Of a stretch of 64,000 bases of DNA, positions 60,294-64,000 are shown piece after piece. The notes under the pieces are model-generated. The model ran no database searches and was not told the origin of the DNA. It worked only from the letters and a program-made list of their open reading frames with translations. This DNA comes from Gemmatimonadaceae bacterium (GTDB lineage: Bacteria > Gemmatimonadota > Gemmatimonadetes > Gemmatimonadales > Gemmatimonadaceae). Within the stretch, counting starts at the first letter, position 1, and every line of letters begins with the position of its first letter. Where the stretch lies: NCBI GenBank assembly GCA_020853635.1, contig JADYYN010000013.1:31129-95128 (forward strand), read 5' to 3'. The translations under genes and the position numbers were made by a program.

Positions 60294-60563
60294 ATGACCA
60301 CCCCCACTTCGCGCGAACTCCCGGTCTGCACCTGCCCCCTCGGCGACTCCGAGATGGGCAGTGAATCGACCGTCGTCGCGATCGAATGTGGGGAGAACGA
60401 GGCCTGCCGACTCCGCGCCCTCGGCCTCTATGAAGGGGCGCAGGTCTCAGTGGTCGGGAAGCGCCACTGCCTCCTCGTCGATGTGAACGGCACGCGCCTC
60501 GCGCTCGGTGCTGACCTCGCCGAAGGAATCACGGTCCGACCGCAGGGTCGCGCCGCGCACTGA
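60294..60563 (+). CDS. feoA: FeoA-domain protein
   Basis: ACRLRALGLYEGAQVSVVGKRHCLLVDVNGTRLALGADLAEGITV; adjacent feoB. Confidence 0.88.
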   Translation: MTTPTSRELPVCTCPLGDSEMGSESTVVAIECGENEACRLRALGLYEGAQVSVVGKRHCLLVDVNGTRLALGADLAEGITVRPQGRAAH

Positions 60564-60564
60564 C

Positions 60565-62702
<2,138 letters not shown>

Positions 62703-62703
<1 letters not shown>

Positions 62704-62831
62704 TGACGACCGATACCATCGTCGCACTTGCGATCGTGGCGGCGGCGGTCGCGTTCCTTGTCCGGCGTGCGGTGCGGCAGGCGCGCGCGCGGAAGGCACA
62801 GGGTCCGGGCTGCGACAACTGCGGGCACTGA
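62703..62831 (+). CDS. FeoB-associated Cys-rich small membrane protein (42 aa)
   Basis: MTTDTIVALAIVAAAVAFLVRRAVRQARARKAQGPGCDNCGH. Confidence 0.75.
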
Positions 62832-62851
62832 AGCACTGCGGGACCTGAACG

Positions 62852-62871
62852 GCGCGCCGTCAGCGGCGCGC
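62852..62871. terminator. Hairpin GCGCGCCG-TCAG-CGGCGCGC between convergent feo and marR genes
   Basis: 8-bp perfect stem, 4-nt loop. Confidence 0.55.
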
Positions 62872-62878
62872 GGGACGA

Positions 62879-63523
62879 TCATTCCGCGGCCCACCGATGC
62901 CATTGCGACTCGTCCGCGTCCGCGGGGTCGTGCTCAGAGCAGTCGAGTCGCAGGTCGCTCGCGGCAAGTGGCGCGTCGAGCAGCCGGCAACGATACGGTG
63001 CGGCGCGACGCTGTCGAGCGGCGCGCGGCGCGAAGAAGACGCAGGTCGGGCACATGCGGGCGGGGGGTGTCTCTCCACGCTCCCCGAGGGTGTACATGAC
63101 CTTGGCCAACGCCCGCAGAAGCGTCCCGCGTTCGTCGGCTGAGAGCGCGCGTACCGCGTCCTGAACGAAGGCCGGTCCGGATTCGAACTCCGTTGCTGCG
63201 CGGCGACCCTCGTCAGTGAGGTGCACCGTCGTCGCGCGGCCGTCTTGCAGGTCTCGCGCTCGGCGCACTAGGCCTTTCGCTTCCAGTGTTCCAACCGCGT
63301 CGCTCGCGGTCGGTAACGACACCGCGAGTGAGGCGGCGAGCGCGCTCGGCCGAAGCGGCCCGGTGCGGGCCGCCAGCAGTGCGAGGATACCCGCCTGTGT
63401 CGGTGAGAGGTTCCGTCCGCTGCCGGTGCGCCACGTGTCGGCGCGCAACGAAAGGCCGACGGTCGTGAGCCCGAAGGCGATCTGTCGGACCAGTGGGTCA
63501 GGGGTGTCGCGGCGGCTTGCCAT
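62879..63523 (-). CDS. MarR-family regulator with C-terminal four-cysteine cluster
   Basis: wHTH LRPSALAASLAVSLPTASDAVGTLEAKGLVRRARDLQDGRATTVHLTDEG; MCPTCVFF...YRCRLLDAPL...LRLDCSEH. Confidence 0.85.
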   Translation of the reverse strand: MASRRDTPDPLVRQIAFGLTTVGLSLRADTWRTGSGRNLSPTQAGILALLAARTGPLRPSALAASLAVSLPTASDAVGTLEAKGLVRRARDLQDGRATTVHLTDEGRRAATEFESGPAFVQDAVRALSADERGTLLRALAKVMYTLGERGETPPARMCPTCVFFAPRAARQRRAAPYRCRLLDAPLAASDLRLDCSEHDPADADESQWHRWAAE

Positions 63524-63534
63524 TGACGGAAAGC

Positions 63535-63547
63535 TAAGGACTCCTTA
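63535..63547. promoter_or_regulatory. Palindrome TAAGGA-C-TCCTTA (putative operator 1)
   Basis: Perfect dyad in divergent region. Confidence 0.6.
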
Positions 63548-63563
63548 CTGTATCACCAAGTAC

Positions 63564-63576
63564 TTAGGAGTCCTAA
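63564..63576. promoter_or_regulatory. Palindrome TTAGGA-G-TCCTAA (putative operator 2)
   Basis: Perfect dyad, centre 29 bp from operator 1. Confidence 0.6.
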
Positions 63577-63596
63577 TCATCTCTCAGGAGCGACCC

Positions 63597-64000
63597 ATGC
63601 CCCACCTGTCCGCCAAGGTCCTCGTCACCGCAACGGCGTTGCTGCTGGCTGGCGGTACCGTAGGCATCATCCACGCCCGCCAGTCCCGGGATGGCATCAC
63701 CTCGGCCGCCAACGATGCGCGTAGTACCTCCGGAGTCACGCGTCTGGAGTCGTTCGATCTCGTATGGACCAACGTCGAGCGTCGCGGGACACACCTAGTG
63801 TTCACGGAACGGGTGGCGAGTGCCGCGGGTGCGGTGCGCCCTACTCGCGGCGGTGGGCTCGCCGGCAGTTCCGTGTTCAGCTACGTGTGGCCCGTGAGCC
63901 TCGACCCTTCCGCCGTCGGCTTCGAAGGGAAGTCGGGCATCCTCGCGCTGGCCGCCACCGCGCATCCGGACTTTGACGACACGCCGAAGTACGACGAGAA
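63597..64000 (+). CDS. Secreted protein, N-terminal part (truncated by window end)
   Basis: Open frame from ATG 63597 (MPHLSAKVLVTATALLLAGGTVGIIHARQSRDG...) with no stop to 64000; not in supplied ORF track. Confidence 0.6.
   Translation, partial: MPHLSAKVLVTATALLLAGGTVGIIHARQSRDGITSAANDARSTSGVTRLESFDLVWTNVERRGTHLVFTERVASAAGAVRPTRGGGLAGSSVFSYVWPVSLDPSAVGFEGKSGILALAATAHPDFDDTPKYDE

Noticed and set aside
58667-60331. 554-aa antisense ORF opposite the secreted Gly-rich protein
   Set aside because: Low-complexity antisense translation with no recognisable domain; the plus-strand frame has signal peptide and SD-like sequence

Overview
The window is a gene-dense, high-GC bacterial chromosome segment. 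Gene content (TamAB, many secreted/TonB proteins, DUF5916) suggests a Gemmatimonadota-like organism, but taxonomy is inference only. It is mostly core genome: glcDEF, an RpoD-type sigma factor, aroB, tamA/tamB-like, lgt, tsaD, rpe, rsmB, fmt, def, yajC, queA, ruvABC, yebC, prfC, feoAB. I saw no rRNA, convincing tRNA, CRISPR array, IS element or prophage. The first and last genes are truncated by the window edges; the last one (63597 onward) is open to the end and absent from the ORF track. Main second-look items: (1) an NtrC-type response regulator whose GAFTGA sigma54-contact loop is missing, encoded in an apparent operon with TamA/TamB; (2) a HAD protein beside glcDEF in which both motif I aspartates are Glu; (3) a MarR-type regulator with a C-terminal four-Cys cluster, next to feoAB and facing a divergent gene across two perfect 13-bp palindromes; (4) a recurrent arrangement in which a -10-like hexamer (TATCTT/TAGATT/TACTTT) lies 6-8 nt before an ATG/GTG start, suggesting leaderless mRNAs; (5) a 15-codon leader ORF coupled by TGATG to an MsbA-like ABC transporter; (6) a TonB-dependent receptor with a helical C-terminal extension after the barrel; (7) an AAA/DUF4143 gene inserted antisense between ruvA and ruvB; (8) an 11-bp-periodic CACGT array filling the ruvB-queA gap. 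Product names come from motif and family recognition only; no searches were run.
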